Of a stretch of DNA of 64,000 nt, positions 8,623 to 17,098 are shown one piece after another (within the stretch, counting starts at the first letter, position 1; each line of letters begins with the position of its first letter). A model generated the notes under the pieces. It searched no databases and was not told the DNA's origin. It worked only from the letters and a program-made list of their open reading frames with translations. A program made the translations under genes and the position numbers. Source of the DNA: VFMC01 sp046331225 (GTDB taxonomy: Bacteria; Actinomycetota; Acidimicrobiia; Acidimicrobiales; Ilumatobacteraceae); the NCBI GenBank assembly GCA_046331225.1, contig JAXLRF010000002.1, positions 248,001 to 312,000 on the forward strand, in the 5' to 3' direction.

Positions 8623-8646
8623 TTCCGGTACCGCCCCGTACCGGAA
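8623..8646. promoter_or_regulatory. Inverted repeat upstream of the ABC exporter pair (possible operator)
   Basis: TTCCGGTAC, six bases, then GTACCGGAA: perfect 9-bp arms. A TAACGT box (8654-8659, -10-like) lies between it and the ATG at 8670. The symmetry and position fit a dimeric repressor site covering the promoter; a short RNA hairpin is the alternative. No regulator gene is adjacent. Confidence 0.5.
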
Positions 8647-8669
8647 GCATCGGTAACGTTCCGTTGCCC

Positions 8670-10403
8670 ATGTTGATCCGCCTGCTGCGCTCCCACCTCC
8701 GCCCCTACCGCCGGCAACTCGTGGTCGTGGTGATCCTGCAGTCGCTGCAGGCGGTCCTCGGCCTGTACCTGCCCCGCCTCAACGCCCGCATCATCGACCA
8801 GGGCGTCGTCAACGGCGACACCCCCTACATCTGGCGCACCGGCGGCATCATGCTGTTGTGCACCCTCGGCCAGGTGGTGCTCACCATCGTCGCCGTCTAC
8901 ATCGGCTCGAAGGTCGCGATGGCCTACGGCCGCGACGTGCGCCGCGACCTGTTCGACACCGTCACCGGCTTCTCCGCCCGCGAGGTCGGCACGCTCGGCG
9001 CCCCCTCGCTGATCACCCGCATCACCAACGACGTGCAGCAGGTGCAGATGCTCGTGCAGATGAGCCTCACGATGCTGGTGTCGGCGCCCATCTGGGCGAT
9101 CGGCGGCACGATCATGGCGATGCGCGAGGACGTCGGCCTGTCGTGGCTGCTCTTCACCAGCATCCCGATCCTGCTGCTGATCGTCGGCAACATCATCCGG
9201 GCGATGGTGCCCGAGTTCCAGAAGATGCAGGACCGCATCGACGGGCTCAACCGGGTGCTGCGCGAGCAGATCACCGGCATGCGCGTGGTCCGCGCGTTCG
9301 TGCGCGAACCCGAGGAGGCGCAGCGGTTCGCCGACGCCAACGACGCGGTCACCGAGAGCGCACTGCGATCGGGTCGGCTGATGTCGACGATGTTCCCCAC
9401 CGCCGTGGCGATGACCAACTTCGCCAGCGTCGCCGTGGTGTGGTTCGGCTCGAACCGCATCGCCAGCGGCGACATGAAGGTCGGAGCGATGGTGGCGTAC
9501 ATCACCTACCTCGTGCAGATCCTGATGTCGGTGATGATGTCGACCTTCATCGCCTCGATGTGGCCCCGCGCCAGCGTCAGCGCCGACCGCATCGTCGAAG
9601 TGCTCGACACCGACTCGTCCGTGGTGGCCCCTCCCCAGCCGGTCCACACGATGCCCGAGCGCGCCACCGTGCAGTTCGTCGGCGCCTCGTTCGGCTACCC
9701 GGGTGCCGAGGCCGACGTGCTGCACGACATCACCTTCACCTGCCTGCCGGGCCAGACCACTGCGATCATCGGCAGCACCGGCGCCGGCAAGACCACCCTG
9801 CTCGGACTGGTCCCACGCCTGTTCGACGTCACCGGCGGGCGCGTGCTCGTCAACGGCGTCGACGTGCGCGACCTCGACCCGCTGCAGCTCGGCGAGCGCA
9901 TCGGTCTGGTGCCGCAGAAGCCGTACCTGTTCTCGGGCACCGTCGCGAGCAACCTGCGCTACGGACGGCCCGACGCCACCGACGACGAGATGTGGCACGC
10001 GCTCGAGGTCGCGCAGGCCGCCGACTTCGTCCGCGCCATGCCCGGCGGGCTCGAGGCCACGATCGTGCAGGGTGGCAGCAACGTGAGCGGCGGCCAGCGC
10101 CAGCGACTCGCCATCGCCCGAGCGCTCGTCCGGCGGCCCGACGTGTATCTGTTCGACGACTCGTTCTCGGCGCTCGACGTCGCCACCGACGCCCGGCTGC
10201 GTGCAGCGCTCCGACCCGAGACGCAGGACGCCACCGTGCTGCTCGTCGGCCAGCGGGTGGCCACCATCCGGCAGGCCGACCAGATCCTGGTGCTCGAGAA
10301 CGGCCGCATCGTCGGCATCGGCACGCACGACGAGCTGCTCGCCGGTTGCGAGACCTACCAGGAGATCGTCGAGTCGCAGTTGCAGGTCGAGGAGGCCGCA
10401 TGA
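8670..10403 (+). CDS. ABC exporter half-transporter with degenerate ATPase site (TM287-like subunit)
   Basis: 577 residues: six transmembrane helices in the first 300, then a nucleotide-binding domain. Walker A is GSTGAGKTT and the signature is the canonical VSGGQRQ. The Walker B carboxylate after the first Asp is Asp instead of Glu (YLFDDSFSALD), and the switch His is replaced by Gln (LVGQRVATI). These two changes mark the non-catalytic partner of heterodimeric type IV exporters such as TM287/288 and BmrCD. The stop overlaps the next gene's ATG as ATGA, which supports an obligate pair. The cargo is probably a drug, lipid or peptide, but this is not readable from sequence. No strong RBS precedes the ATG. 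Confidence 0.92.
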   Translation: MLIRLLRSHLRPYRRQLVVVVILQSLQAVLGLYLPRLNARIIDQGVVNGDTPYIWRTGGIMLLCTLGQVVLTIVAVYIGSKVAMAYGRDVRRDLFDTVTGFSAREVGTLGAPSLITRITNDVQQVQMLVQMSLTMLVSAPIWAIGGTIMAMREDVGLSWLLFTSIPILLLIVGNIIRAMVPEFQKMQDRIDGLNRVLREQITGMRVVRAFVREPEEAQRFADANDAVTESALRSGRLMSTMFPTAVAMTNFASVAVVWFGSNRIASGDMKVGAMVAYITYLVQILMSVMMSTFIASMWPRASVSADRIVEVLDTDSSVVAPPQPVHTMPERATVQFVGASFGYPGAEADVLHDITFTCLPGQTTAIIGSTGAGKTTLLGLVPRLFDVTGGRVLVNGVDVRDLDPLQLGERIGLVPQKPYLFSGTVASNLRYGRPDATDDEMWHALEVAQAADFVRAMPGGLEATIVQGGSNVSGGQRQRLAIARALVRRPDVYLFDDSFSALDVATDARLRAALRPETQDATVLLVGQRVATIRQADQILVLENGRIVGIGTHDELLAGCETYQEIVESQLQVEEAA

Positions 10404-12313
10404 GCGCCGACGAAGCCGTCCACCAGAGTGACGCCCCGGCGAGCGCCGAGCCGGCCCCGATGCGTCCCCCCGCGGCCGAGGCACGTCCCGGTGGCGGCGG
10501 CCGCTTCCACAGCGTCGGCGTGCCGACCGAGCGGTCGAAGGACTTCAAGGGCACGTCGTCACGCCTGATCGAGCGCATGCGGGTCGAACGCGTGGGCGTG
10601 ATCACGGTGCTGTTCCTGGCGGTGTGCAGTGCGGTCGCCGTCGTGCTCGGACCGAAGGTGCTCGGCCGGGCGACCGACACCGTGTTCGAGGGCATCATCG
10701 GCCGCAACGGTGCCGACGGCATCGACTTCGGCAAGCTCCACCGCATCCTGCTGCTCGCGATCGTGCTGTACGTCACCTCGTACGCGCTCAGCTGCCTGCA
10801 GGCCTACCTGCTCGCCGGCATCGTGCAGCGCACGATGAACCAGCTGCGCAACGACGTCGAGGCCAAGCTCAACCGGCTGCCGCTCGGCTACGTCGACCGC
10901 CAGCCGCGCGGTGATCTGCTCAGCCGGGTCACCAACGACATCGACAACGTCGCCCAGAGCCTGCAGCAGACGCTGAGCCAGCTGCTCACCTCGGCGCTCA
11001 CCATCACCGGCGTGCTGGTGATGATGATCTGGATCTCGCCGCTGCTGTCGCTCGTCGCGATCGTGACCGTGCCGCTGTCGATCTACTCGATGAAGACCAT
11101 CGCCGGCCGGTCGAAGAGCCGGTTCATGGCGCAGTGGAAGCACACCGGTGCGCTCAACGCGCAGGTCGAGGAGGTGTTCACCGGCCACGCGATCGTGCGC
11201 GCCTTCGGCCGTCAAGAACAGGCCCGCGCCCGGTTCGCCGCCACCAACGAGCAGATGTACCAGGCCGGGTTCGAGGCCCAGTTCGCGTCGGGCTCGATCC
11301 AGCCGATGATGATGTTCCTGGGCAACCTCGGATACGTCGCGATCGCGGTGATCGGCGGCATCCGCGTGTCGCACGGCGCGCTCGGCGTGGGTGACGTGCA
11401 GGCGTTCATCCAGTACCAGCGCCAGTTCACGATGCCGCTCACCCAGTTCGCGTCGATGATCAACGTGCTGCAGTCGGGCATCGCCTCGGCCGAGCGGGTG
11501 TTCGAGCTGCTCGACGCCCCCGAGCAGTCGCCCGATCCCGGTCCGAGCGGCCTGCCGGTGCCGGCTCGCGGCCGTGTCGAGTTCGAGCACGTCTCGTTTC
11601 GCTACGTGCCCGACCGGCCGCTCATCACCGACCTGTCGCTGGTGGCCGAACCGGGCACCACCGTCGCCATCGTCGGTCCCACCGGTGCCGGCAAGACCAC
11701 GCTCGTCAACCTGCTGATGCGCTTCTACGAACTCGACGAGGGGCGCATCACCCTCGACGGGTTCGACATCGCACAGATGCCGCGCGCCGAGCTGCGCGAT
11801 CAGCTCGGCATGGTGTTGCAGGACACGTGGTTGTTCGGCGGCACGATCTTCGACAACGTCAAGTACGGCAACCCGTCGGCCACCGACGAGCAGGTGTACG
11901 CCGCTGCTCGAGCCGCGTACGTCGACCGGTTCGCACACATGCTGCCCCATGGTTACGACACCGTGATCGACGACGAGGGCGGCAACGTGAGCGCCGGCGA
12001 GAAGCAGCTCATCACGATCGCCCGGGCGTTCCTGTCCGACCCCTCGATCCTGATCCTCGACGAGGCCACCAGCTCGGTCGACACCCGCACCGAGGTGCTC
12101 ATCCAACACGCGATGGCCGCGCTGCGCTCGTCGCGCACGAGCTTCGTGATCGCCCACCGCCTCAGCACGATCCGCGATGCCGACATCATCCTCGTGATGG
12201 ACGCCGGCCGGATCGTCGAGCAGGGCAACCACCGCGAGCTGTTGGCCCGGCAGGGCGCGTACTACACGCTCTACCAGAGCCAGTTCGCCGGCGCCGCGAC
12301 CGACCTCGGCTGA
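10400..12313 (+). CDS. ABC exporter half-transporter with intact catalytic residues (TM288-like subunit)
   Basis: 637 residues. A 55-residue polar, Pro/Ala-rich N-terminus precedes six transmembrane helices and the nucleotide-binding domain. Walker A is GPTGAGKTT, Walker B is ILILDEATSSVD with the catalytic Glu, and the switch His is present (FVIAHRLSTI). The signature reads VSAGEKQ instead of LSGGQ, which is the expected complement to its partner: the composite site formed by this signature and the partner's altered Walker B would be degenerate, and the other site active. Translationally coupled to the preceding half-transporter. Confidence 0.92.
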   Translation: MSADEAVHQSDAPASAEPAPMRPPAAEARPGGGGRFHSVGVPTERSKDFKGTSSRLIERMRVERVGVITVLFLAVCSAVAVVLGPKVLGRATDTVFEGIIGRNGADGIDFGKLHRILLLAIVLYVTSYALSCLQAYLLAGIVQRTMNQLRNDVEAKLNRLPLGYVDRQPRGDLLSRVTNDIDNVAQSLQQTLSQLLTSALTITGVLVMMIWISPLLSLVAIVTVPLSIYSMKTIAGRSKSRFMAQWKHTGALNAQVEEVFTGHAIVRAFGRQEQARARFAATNEQMYQAGFEAQFASGSIQPMMMFLGNLGYVAIAVIGGIRVSHGALGVGDVQAFIQYQRQFTMPLTQFASMINVLQSGIASAERVFELLDAPEQSPDPGPSGLPVPARGRVEFEHVSFRYVPDRPLITDLSLVAEPGTTVAIVGPTGAGKTTLVNLLMRFYELDEGRITLDGFDIAQMPRAELRDQLGMVLQDTWLFGGTIFDNVKYGNPSATDEQVYAAARAAYVDRFAHMLPHGYDTVIDDEGGNVSAGEKQLITIARAFLSDPSILILDEATSSVDTRTEVLIQHAMAALRSSRTSFVIAHRLSTIRDADIILVMDAGRIVEQGNHRELLARQGAYYTLYQSQFAGAATDLG

Positions 12314-12321
12314 CCACCCAC

Positions 12322-12429
12322 CGAGCCGGGACCACGACGCCCATCCCGGGCACACCCGTCCCGGCTCACCCGCCCCCGCCGATCGAGCCGGGACCACGAC
12401 GCCCATCCCGGGCACATCCGTCCCGGCTC
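12322..12429. repeat. Two tandem copies of a 46-bp palindromic element (family A)
   Basis: Copies at 12322-12367 and 12384-12429 differ at one internal base. Each can fold with a 10-bp outer stem GAGCCGGGAC/GTCCCGGCTC and a short inner GCCC/GGGC stem, with ACGCCCAT and ATCCGTCCC or a variant inside. A third, diverged copy at 48562-48606 keeps the internal motifs while its outer stem has changed on both sides. All copies lie at gene 3' ends. This looks like a REP-type dispersed element or a terminator cassette; no transposase is associated with it. Confidence 0.8.
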
Positions 12430-12491
12430 GCTTTCGGTGGCGCGCCATACCCGCGAGTACGGTCGCCGGCAGGACGACCGGAGGGGGCTCC

Positions 12492-13637
12492 ATGAAGACC
12501 GCGATCACCGAGATGTTCGGCATCGACGTGCCGATCCTCGCCTTCACGCACTGCCGCGACGTGGTCGCCGCGGTGTGCAAGGCCGGCGGGATGGGCGTGC
12601 TGGGTGCCGCCGCGCACACGCCCGAGCAGCTCGAGATCGACCTGGCCTGGATCGAGGACGAGATCGGCGGCCGGGCCTACGGCGTCGACGTGATCGTGCC
12701 GGCCAAGTACGCCGGCTCCGACGAGGGCGGGCTCACGATGGACAGCATCCGTTCGTTGATCCCCGACGAGCACCGTCAGTTCGTCAACCGCCTGATGGAG
12801 AAGTACGAGGTCCCGGCCTTCGAGGCCGACGACCGGCCGCGCCGCGATCCGGCGGACGCCGCAGGGACCGCTGCACCGTTCTCGGCGGCGATGATGGATC
12901 CGCTGCTCGAGATCGCGCTCGCCCATCAGCCACGCCTGCTCGTCAACGCGCTCGGGCCGCCCCCGGGTCACATGATCGAGCGCTGCAAGGAGGAGGGCCG
13001 CCTGATCGGTGCGCTCGCCGGCAAGGCCCAGCACGCCGAGCGGCACGTCAACGCAGGTGTCGACGTGATCATCGCCCAGGGGGCCGAGGCCGGTGGCCAC
13101 ACGGGCGAGGTCGGCACCATGGTGCTGATCCCCGAGATCGTCGACGCCGTCGCACCGGTGCCGGTGCTCGGTGCGGGTGGCATCGGCCGTGGTCGCCAGA
13201 TGGCCGCGGCGATGGCGCTCGGTGCGCAGGGCGTGTGGTGCGGCAGCGTGTGGCTCACCACCGACGAGGCCGAGACCCACCCGGTGGTGAAGGAGAAGTT
13301 CCTCGCCGCATCGTCGAGCGACACCCTGCGTTCGCGCTCGCTGACGGGCAAGCCGGCCCGCCAGCTGCGCAGCGCGTGGACCGACGAGTGGGACGACCCC
13401 GCCAACCCGAAGCCGCTCGGCATGCCGTTGCAGCCGATCCTGGTGGCCGAGGCCCGGGCGCGCATCGACCGTGCGTCGTACCGCAAGGGTTCGGGTGCCG
13501 AGCAGCTGGCGAACTACTTCGTCGGCCAGATCGTCGGGTCGATGAACGAGTCGAAGCCCGCCGCGCAGGTGGTGTTCGACATGATCGACGAGTTCATCGA
13601 CAGCGTGCAGCACCTGCACGGTCTGCTCGAGAGCTGA
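12492..13637 (+). CDS. Nitronate monooxygenase-like flavin oxidoreductase (NMO/FabK-type barrel)
   Basis: 381 residues. The fold markers are the N-terminal PILAFTHCRDVVAAVCKAGGMGVLG and, in the centre, HVNAGVDVIIAQGAEAGGHTGEVGT, which forms the FMN phosphate and flavin loop in 2-nitropropane dioxygenase/nitronate monooxygenase proteins. PVLGAGGIGRGRQMAAAMALGAQGVWCGS follows. These enzymes use FMN to oxidise nitronates, or reduce enoyl substrates in the FabK branch. The catalytic His of class I NMOs is plausibly the one in GGHTG. A good RBS (GGAGGGGG) precedes the ATG. It is monocistronic between two repeat clusters. Physiological substrate unknown. Confidence 0.82.
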   Translation: MKTAITEMFGIDVPILAFTHCRDVVAAVCKAGGMGVLGAAAHTPEQLEIDLAWIEDEIGGRAYGVDVIVPAKYAGSDEGGLTMDSIRSLIPDEHRQFVNRLMEKYEVPAFEADDRPRRDPADAAGTAAPFSAAMMDPLLEIALAHQPRLLVNALGPPPGHMIERCKEEGRLIGALAGKAQHAERHVNAGVDVIIAQGAEAGGHTGEVGTMVLIPEIVDAVAPVPVLGAGGIGRGRQMAAAMALGAQGVWCGSVWLTTDEAETHPVVKEKFLAASSSDTLRSRSLTGKPARQLRSAWTDEWDDPANPKPLGMPLQPILVAEARARIDRASYRKGSGAEQLANYFVGQIVGSMNESKPAAQVVFDMIDEFIDSVQHLHGLLES

Positions 13638-13658
13638 GTCCTGCCGGCGCCCGCGGAT

Positions 13659-13828
13659 CCGTGAGCCACCGGCGGGGTGGCTCACGCAGTTCGGCGTTCG
13701 TGAGCCAGCGGTACAGCGGCGGACCCTCCAGCTCACGGAGGTCGCGGTCCGTGAGCCATCGGTACGTCCACGGGCCCTTCGACTCACGGACCCTCGACAC
13801 CGTGAGGATGAGTGTCGACGGCTCACGG
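13659..13828. repeat. Array of GTGAGCC hairpins, copy 1 (family B)
   Basis: Four successive imperfect palindromes begin CGTGAG(CC) and end (GG)CTCAC. The first is GTGAGCCACC, five bases, GGTGGCTCAC (13661-13685). The whole block matches the block at 15792-15941 in order and spacing, including shared internal strings such as CGTGAGCCAGCGGTAC and CGGTACGTCCACGGG. A single unit also occurs at 43154-43194. The array lies 3' of the NMO-like gene and 5' of the ECF sigma gene. It is not a CRISPR array, because the units are palindromic, unequal and without unique spacers. Confidence 0.85.
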
Positions 13829-13880
13829 ATCTCCGGTCCGGTGTGTCACGCGATCATCGGGGTCGTGCGAGTGATGCACC

Positions 13881-14408
13881 GTGGATGCCGTGGTGCCGAG
13901 ATCGGCTGACCCGGTCCGGGTCGTCGAGTCCTTCGACGACTTCGACCGACGCGAACGACGCGGGCTCGTCGCGCTCGCCTATGCGCTGACCGGCGACGCC
14001 GGCATCGCCGACGACCTCGCCCAGGAGGCGCTCGCCACGGCGGGCCGTCGATGGTCGGAGATCGGCGCGATGGACCTGCCGATCGCATGGGTCCGACGCG
14101 TGGTCGCGAACCGATCCACCTCGTTCATCCGCCGACGGATCGTCGAGGCGAAGGCGCTCCCTCGTCTGGTCGCCCGCACCGAACGAGCGTCGATCCCGTC
14201 GATGCCGAGCGACAGCGAACACATGTGGGCGGCGATCAGGCGGCTGCCCCGTCGCCAGTCGCAGGTCATCGCGCTCAAGGCGCTGTACCGCCTGTCGTTG
14301 CAGGAGATCGCCGACGAGCTCGGCATCTCGAAGGAGTCCGCCCAGACCCATCTCACCAGGGCACGCGCTGCACTCACCGCGGCGCTCGAGCAGGAGGACG
14401 CACGATGA
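13881..14408 (+). CDS. ECF-type RNA polymerase sigma factor (SigE-like family)
   Basis: 175 residues from GTG 13881. The region 2 helix is recognisable (LVALAYALTGDAGIADDLAQEALATAGRRW) and so is region 4 (IRRLPRRQSQVIALKALYRLSLQEIADELGISKESAQTHLTRARAAL), whose HTH recognises the -35. The pattern fits the SigE-type ECF groups of actinobacteria that sit next to a single-pass membrane protein. Its stop overlaps the start of the LysM membrane protein as ATGA. Translational coupling suggests that the partner controls or is controlled by the sigma factor. Target promoters are unknown. Confidence 0.85.
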   Translation: MDAVVPRSADPVRVVESFDDFDRRERRGLVALAYALTGDAGIADDLAQEALATAGRRWSEIGAMDLPIAWVRRVVANRSTSFIRRRIVEAKALPRLVARTERASIPSMPSDSEHMWAAIRRLPRRQSQVIALKALYRLSLQEIADELGISKESAQTHLTRARAALTAALEQEDAR

Positions 14409-15778
14409 TCGACCTCGACGAACGGCTCGAACGCGCCGCAGCCGACCTGCGTGCGGTCGTCGAACGGTCAGCGGTCGCTGCACAGCCGCTGCGACGCTCG
14501 TCCGGCAAGCTCGTCGCCGCGGTGTCCTTCGCGACGCTCCTCGTCGCCGCGCTGGCGCTCGTGTGGGTCTGGCGCGACGCACCGGCCGACGACCCGGTGT
14601 CGACGGCGCCGCCGACCACCGCTGTCGGCACGACCGTGCCCGGGTCGACGCCACCGACGACGGCGGCCGCTGACCCGTCCGGGTGGCCGCCGCCGGGGTC
14701 GGTGCTGCGGACCGAGGTGGACTACGTGATCCGCGAGGGTGACTACCCGGCGACCGTCGCGTCGATGTGGCAGGTCGACTTCGAGGAGTTGATGGCCCTG
14801 AACGGCTGGACGTTGCAGCCCGACGGGATCGTCCCCGAGTGGCCGGGGGTCGGCGCGACGATCCTCATCCCCGCCGGCGCCACGGTGCCCGACCTCACCG
14901 CTGCACCGTCGGTGTCCGTCGCCGAGCAGCAGACGCAGGTGACGTTGACGTCGGAACTGACGTGCGACCGGCCGTTCCGCGAACCGGCGGACGGCTTCGA
15001 CAGCTTCGTGCTCGAGCTGTTCTCGGATCGCGACGGGCGGCGGTGGCTGATGCGGGCCACCTTCCCCGACGGCAGCACGTACGAGTTGGTCGCGACCGGC
15101 AGCGTGATCTACCCGGAGACACTGCGCGAACGCGGGACGTGGAAGGGGGCTGCCGTCGGCTGCGGCGTCGGCGAGATCGTCGGGGCGCCGATCGGGCAGA
15201 GCTCGATCACCGCGTTGAACATCGTGCCGGAGCTGACCGCCGACGAGGTCCCGTTCTTCGTCGGTGACGTCGCACCCGACGCCGTGGAGTCGGCGGGCGA
15301 ACGGACGACGGCGACCGGGTTCCGCGGCACGGCGTTCGAACAGGTGATCAACGCGTTCACCGACGGTGCCGATGGCACGGACGGCTCGGCGATCGCACAG
15401 ACGACCACCTGGATCGTCGCCGACGGCACGGTCCTGGAACGCACCTACGAGAACCGGATCGACGGTCTCGGCGTCGCGACGGTGACGATGTCGATGATCG
15501 GCTTCGGCGACACCTCGATCCCCGAGTCGGTCTTCGACACGACCGGGTGGACCGAACTCACGCCGCTCGCCCGCCCCGACGACCTGCCGCTGGTGCCGGT
15601 CCCCGAGGTCACCGAACCCGTCGCCGCGTGCGGCACGTACACGGTGAGCACCGGCGACACGCCGGCGGCCGTGGCGGCGGCGCTCGCGACGACCGTCGAC
15701 GACCTCGCGGCCGTCAACGCCGCGACGCCCGGCTACGAGGCCTGGTTGCCGGGCACCGTCATCCAGGTCCCCTGCTGA
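14405..15778 (+). CDS. Single-pass membrane protein with two LysM domains; possible anti-sigma partner
   Basis: 457 residues. The first 35 are cytoplasmic and charged (MIDLDERLERAAADL), residues 37-54 form one transmembrane helix, and a Thr/Pro-rich linker leads to the exterior. A LysM-like domain covers about residues 100-160 (VDYVIREGDYPATVASMW to ATILIPAG) and a second is at the very C-terminus (GTYTVSTGDTPAAVAAALATT to GTVIQVP). The 250 residues between show no recognised fold. LysM domains bind peptidoglycan. The short cytosolic tail and coupling to the ECF factor suggest an envelope-sensing anti-sigma role, but no ZAS motif is visible, so this is inference. Confidence 0.75.
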   Translation: MIDLDERLERAAADLRAVVERSAVAAQPLRRSSGKLVAAVSFATLLVAALALVWVWRDAPADDPVSTAPPTTAVGTTVPGSTPPTTAAADPSGWPPPGSVLRTEVDYVIREGDYPATVASMWQVDFEELMALNGWTLQPDGIVPEWPGVGATILIPAGATVPDLTAAPSVSVAEQQTQVTLTSELTCDRPFREPADGFDSFVLELFSDRDGRRWLMRATFPDGSTYELVATGSVIYPETLRERGTWKGAAVGCGVGEIVGAPIGQSSITALNIVPELTADEVPFFVGDVAPDAVESAGERTTATGFRGTAFEQVINAFTDGADGTDGSAIAQTTTWIVADGTVLERTYENRIDGLGVATVTMSMIGFGDTSIPESVFDTTGWTELTPLARPDDLPLVPVPEVTEPVAACGTYTVSTGDTPAAVAAALATTVDDLAAVNAATPGYEAWLPGTVIQVPC

Positions 15779-15791
15779 GCCTGCCGGTGAT

Positions 15792-15941
15792 CCGTGAGTC
15801 ACCGCCGCGGTGGCTCACCCAGTCCGGCGTCCGTGAGCCAGCGGTACCTCAGCGGGACCGCCGACGCACGCACCACACGATCCGTGAGCCACCGGTACGT
15901 CCACGGGACCTCGGACTCACGCACCCTTGGGTCCGTGAGCC
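15792..15941. repeat. Array of GTGAGCC hairpins, copy 2 (family B)
   Basis: A second copy of the block at 13659-13828, in the same orientation and unit order. The first hairpin is GTGAGTCACC, five bases, GGTGGCTCAC, followed by CGTGAGCCAGCGGTAC and CGTGAGCCACCGGTACGTCC. It lies between the convergent LysM gene and desaturase, so it may also terminate both transcripts. The two arrays bracket the sigma/LysM gene pair as imperfect direct repeats. Confidence 0.85.
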
Positions 15942-15948
15942 GACGACG

Positions 15949-17040
15949 TCAGCGCGTGGCGGCGCTGTAGGGGAGCCAGCGGCTCGTCTCGAAGTCGTAC
16001 AGCTTGCAGGCCTTGGCGGCCTTCACGTACGACCGCAGCGACAGGCGGGCGGTGCGCACGGTGTCGGGGAACGCGGCCCGGATCGCCTCGGCCGCGGCCG
16101 GCAACTGGTGGAACGGGATGCGCACGTCGACGTGGTGCGGCACGTGCACGAAGATGTTGTGGAACCAGAGCTTGTTGACGACCGGATTGACCTTCAGGAT
16201 CGTCGTCGAGTCCATCTGGCCGTGGAACTGCGTCCACTCCTTGCGCGTCCACCACTTGATCTCGGGATCGACGTGGTGCACGTACACCGTCCAGCCGATC
16301 ACGTGGATGAAGATCAGGAACGGCACGACGAACAGCTTGATCGGCAGCCAGATCGCCTGCACCCAGCCGCCGTCGAACGCCCCCCACACGGCGGCACCGG
16401 CGACCACCAGCAGCATCACCGAGCCGAGCGTGATCTTGTCGCGGATGATCGCGTCGCGGCGCTTGCCCGGCGCGTTGAACCGCCACATCTTCTGCCACCA
16501 CACGGTGCGCAGGAAGTAGGCGCCCGACCCGAGGAACGACCACTCGAACCGGTGGCGCAGGCGGCCGAGCCGTCCCATGGCCTGGTACTCGTCCGGCGTC
16601 GTGGGATGCCACACGAAGTCGAAGCCCTGGCGGGTGGTGTAGCCGTGGTGGATCCGGTTGTGGCCGAGATCCCAGGCCGCCTCGACGTGGGCGCTCGGCG
16701 CCATGCACGCCTGTGCGACGATCCGGTTGAGCTTGCGCGAGTCGAGCAGCGCGCCGTGCGACGCGTCGTGACCGAGGACGAACAGGCCGGCGACCCCGAG
16801 CCCGGCGAGGATCCAGCAGGGCACGACGAGGTACCAGCGGTCGGTGAGCGCCAGCCCGGCCAGCGGCACGAGATAGAGCAGCGCACCCTGCACGAGCGCG
16901 ACCGCCGCACGGCCGCCGGAGCGTCGGTAGCAGCGTTCCGGGATGATCTCCCGCACCTTGTTGAGCGATCCGTCACGGCCCTTGGCGCGCCCGGTCGGGG
17001 CGTCGTCGAGAACGTCGGGGGTGTCGTCGAGCAGGCTCAT
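15949..17040 (-). CDS. Membrane fatty-acid desaturase (di-iron, three His boxes)
   Basis: 363 residues with four hydrophobic segments and the three histidine clusters of membrane desaturases/hydroxylases: HDASH (GHDASHG), HNRIHH and HVPHHVD. Extra His pairs occur in VYVHHVDPE. The family uses a di-iron centre and O2 to desaturate or hydroxylate acyl or isoprenoid chains. The ATG at 17040 has AAGGTGG upstream. A palindrome at 17060-17075 lies 20 bp before the start and the TetR gene lies immediately upstream on the same strand, so TetR control is likely. Substrate unresolved: acyl-lipid, acyl-CoA or carotenoid are all possible. Confidence 0.85.
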   Translation of the reverse strand: MSLLDDTPDVLDDAPTGRAKGRDGSLNKVREIIPERCYRRSGGRAAVALVQGALLYLVPLAGLALTDRWYLVVPCWILAGLGVAGLFVLGHDASHGALLDSRKLNRIVAQACMAPSAHVEAAWDLGHNRIHHGYTTRQGFDFVWHPTTPDEYQAMGRLGRLRHRFEWSFLGSGAYFLRTVWWQKMWRFNAPGKRRDAIIRDKITLGSVMLLVVAGAAVWGAFDGGWVQAIWLPIKLFVVPFLIFIHVIGWTVYVHHVDPEIKWWTRKEWTQFHGQMDSTTILKVNPVVNKLWFHNIFVHVPHHVDVRIPFHQLPAAAEAIRAAFPDTVRTARLSLRSYVKAAKACKLYDFETSRWLPYSAATR

Positions 17041-17059
17041 CGGCGACCACCTTACTCTG

Positions 17060-17075
17060 CCTACCGACCGGTAGG
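17060..17075. promoter_or_regulatory. Probable TetR operator between tetR-like gene and desaturase
   Basis: CCTACC-GACC-GGTAGG, an inverted repeat embedded in a longer TACCGACCGGTAGGTA string typical of actinobacterial TetR sites. It lies 20-35 bp upstream of the desaturase ATG and 24 bp after the TetR stop. Binding by the adjacent TetR is inference. Confidence 0.55.
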
Positions 17076-17098
17076 TAGGGTCTTCCGTCACCGCTCGA

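Noticed and set aside
8858..10399. Upstream extension of the second ABC gene's frame through the first ABC gene
   Set aside because: The true start is at 10400 by ATGA overlap; the upstream part is a frame shadow.
13659..13828. CRISPR array
   Set aside because: Units are palindromic, of unequal length and without unique spacers, and no cas genes are present.
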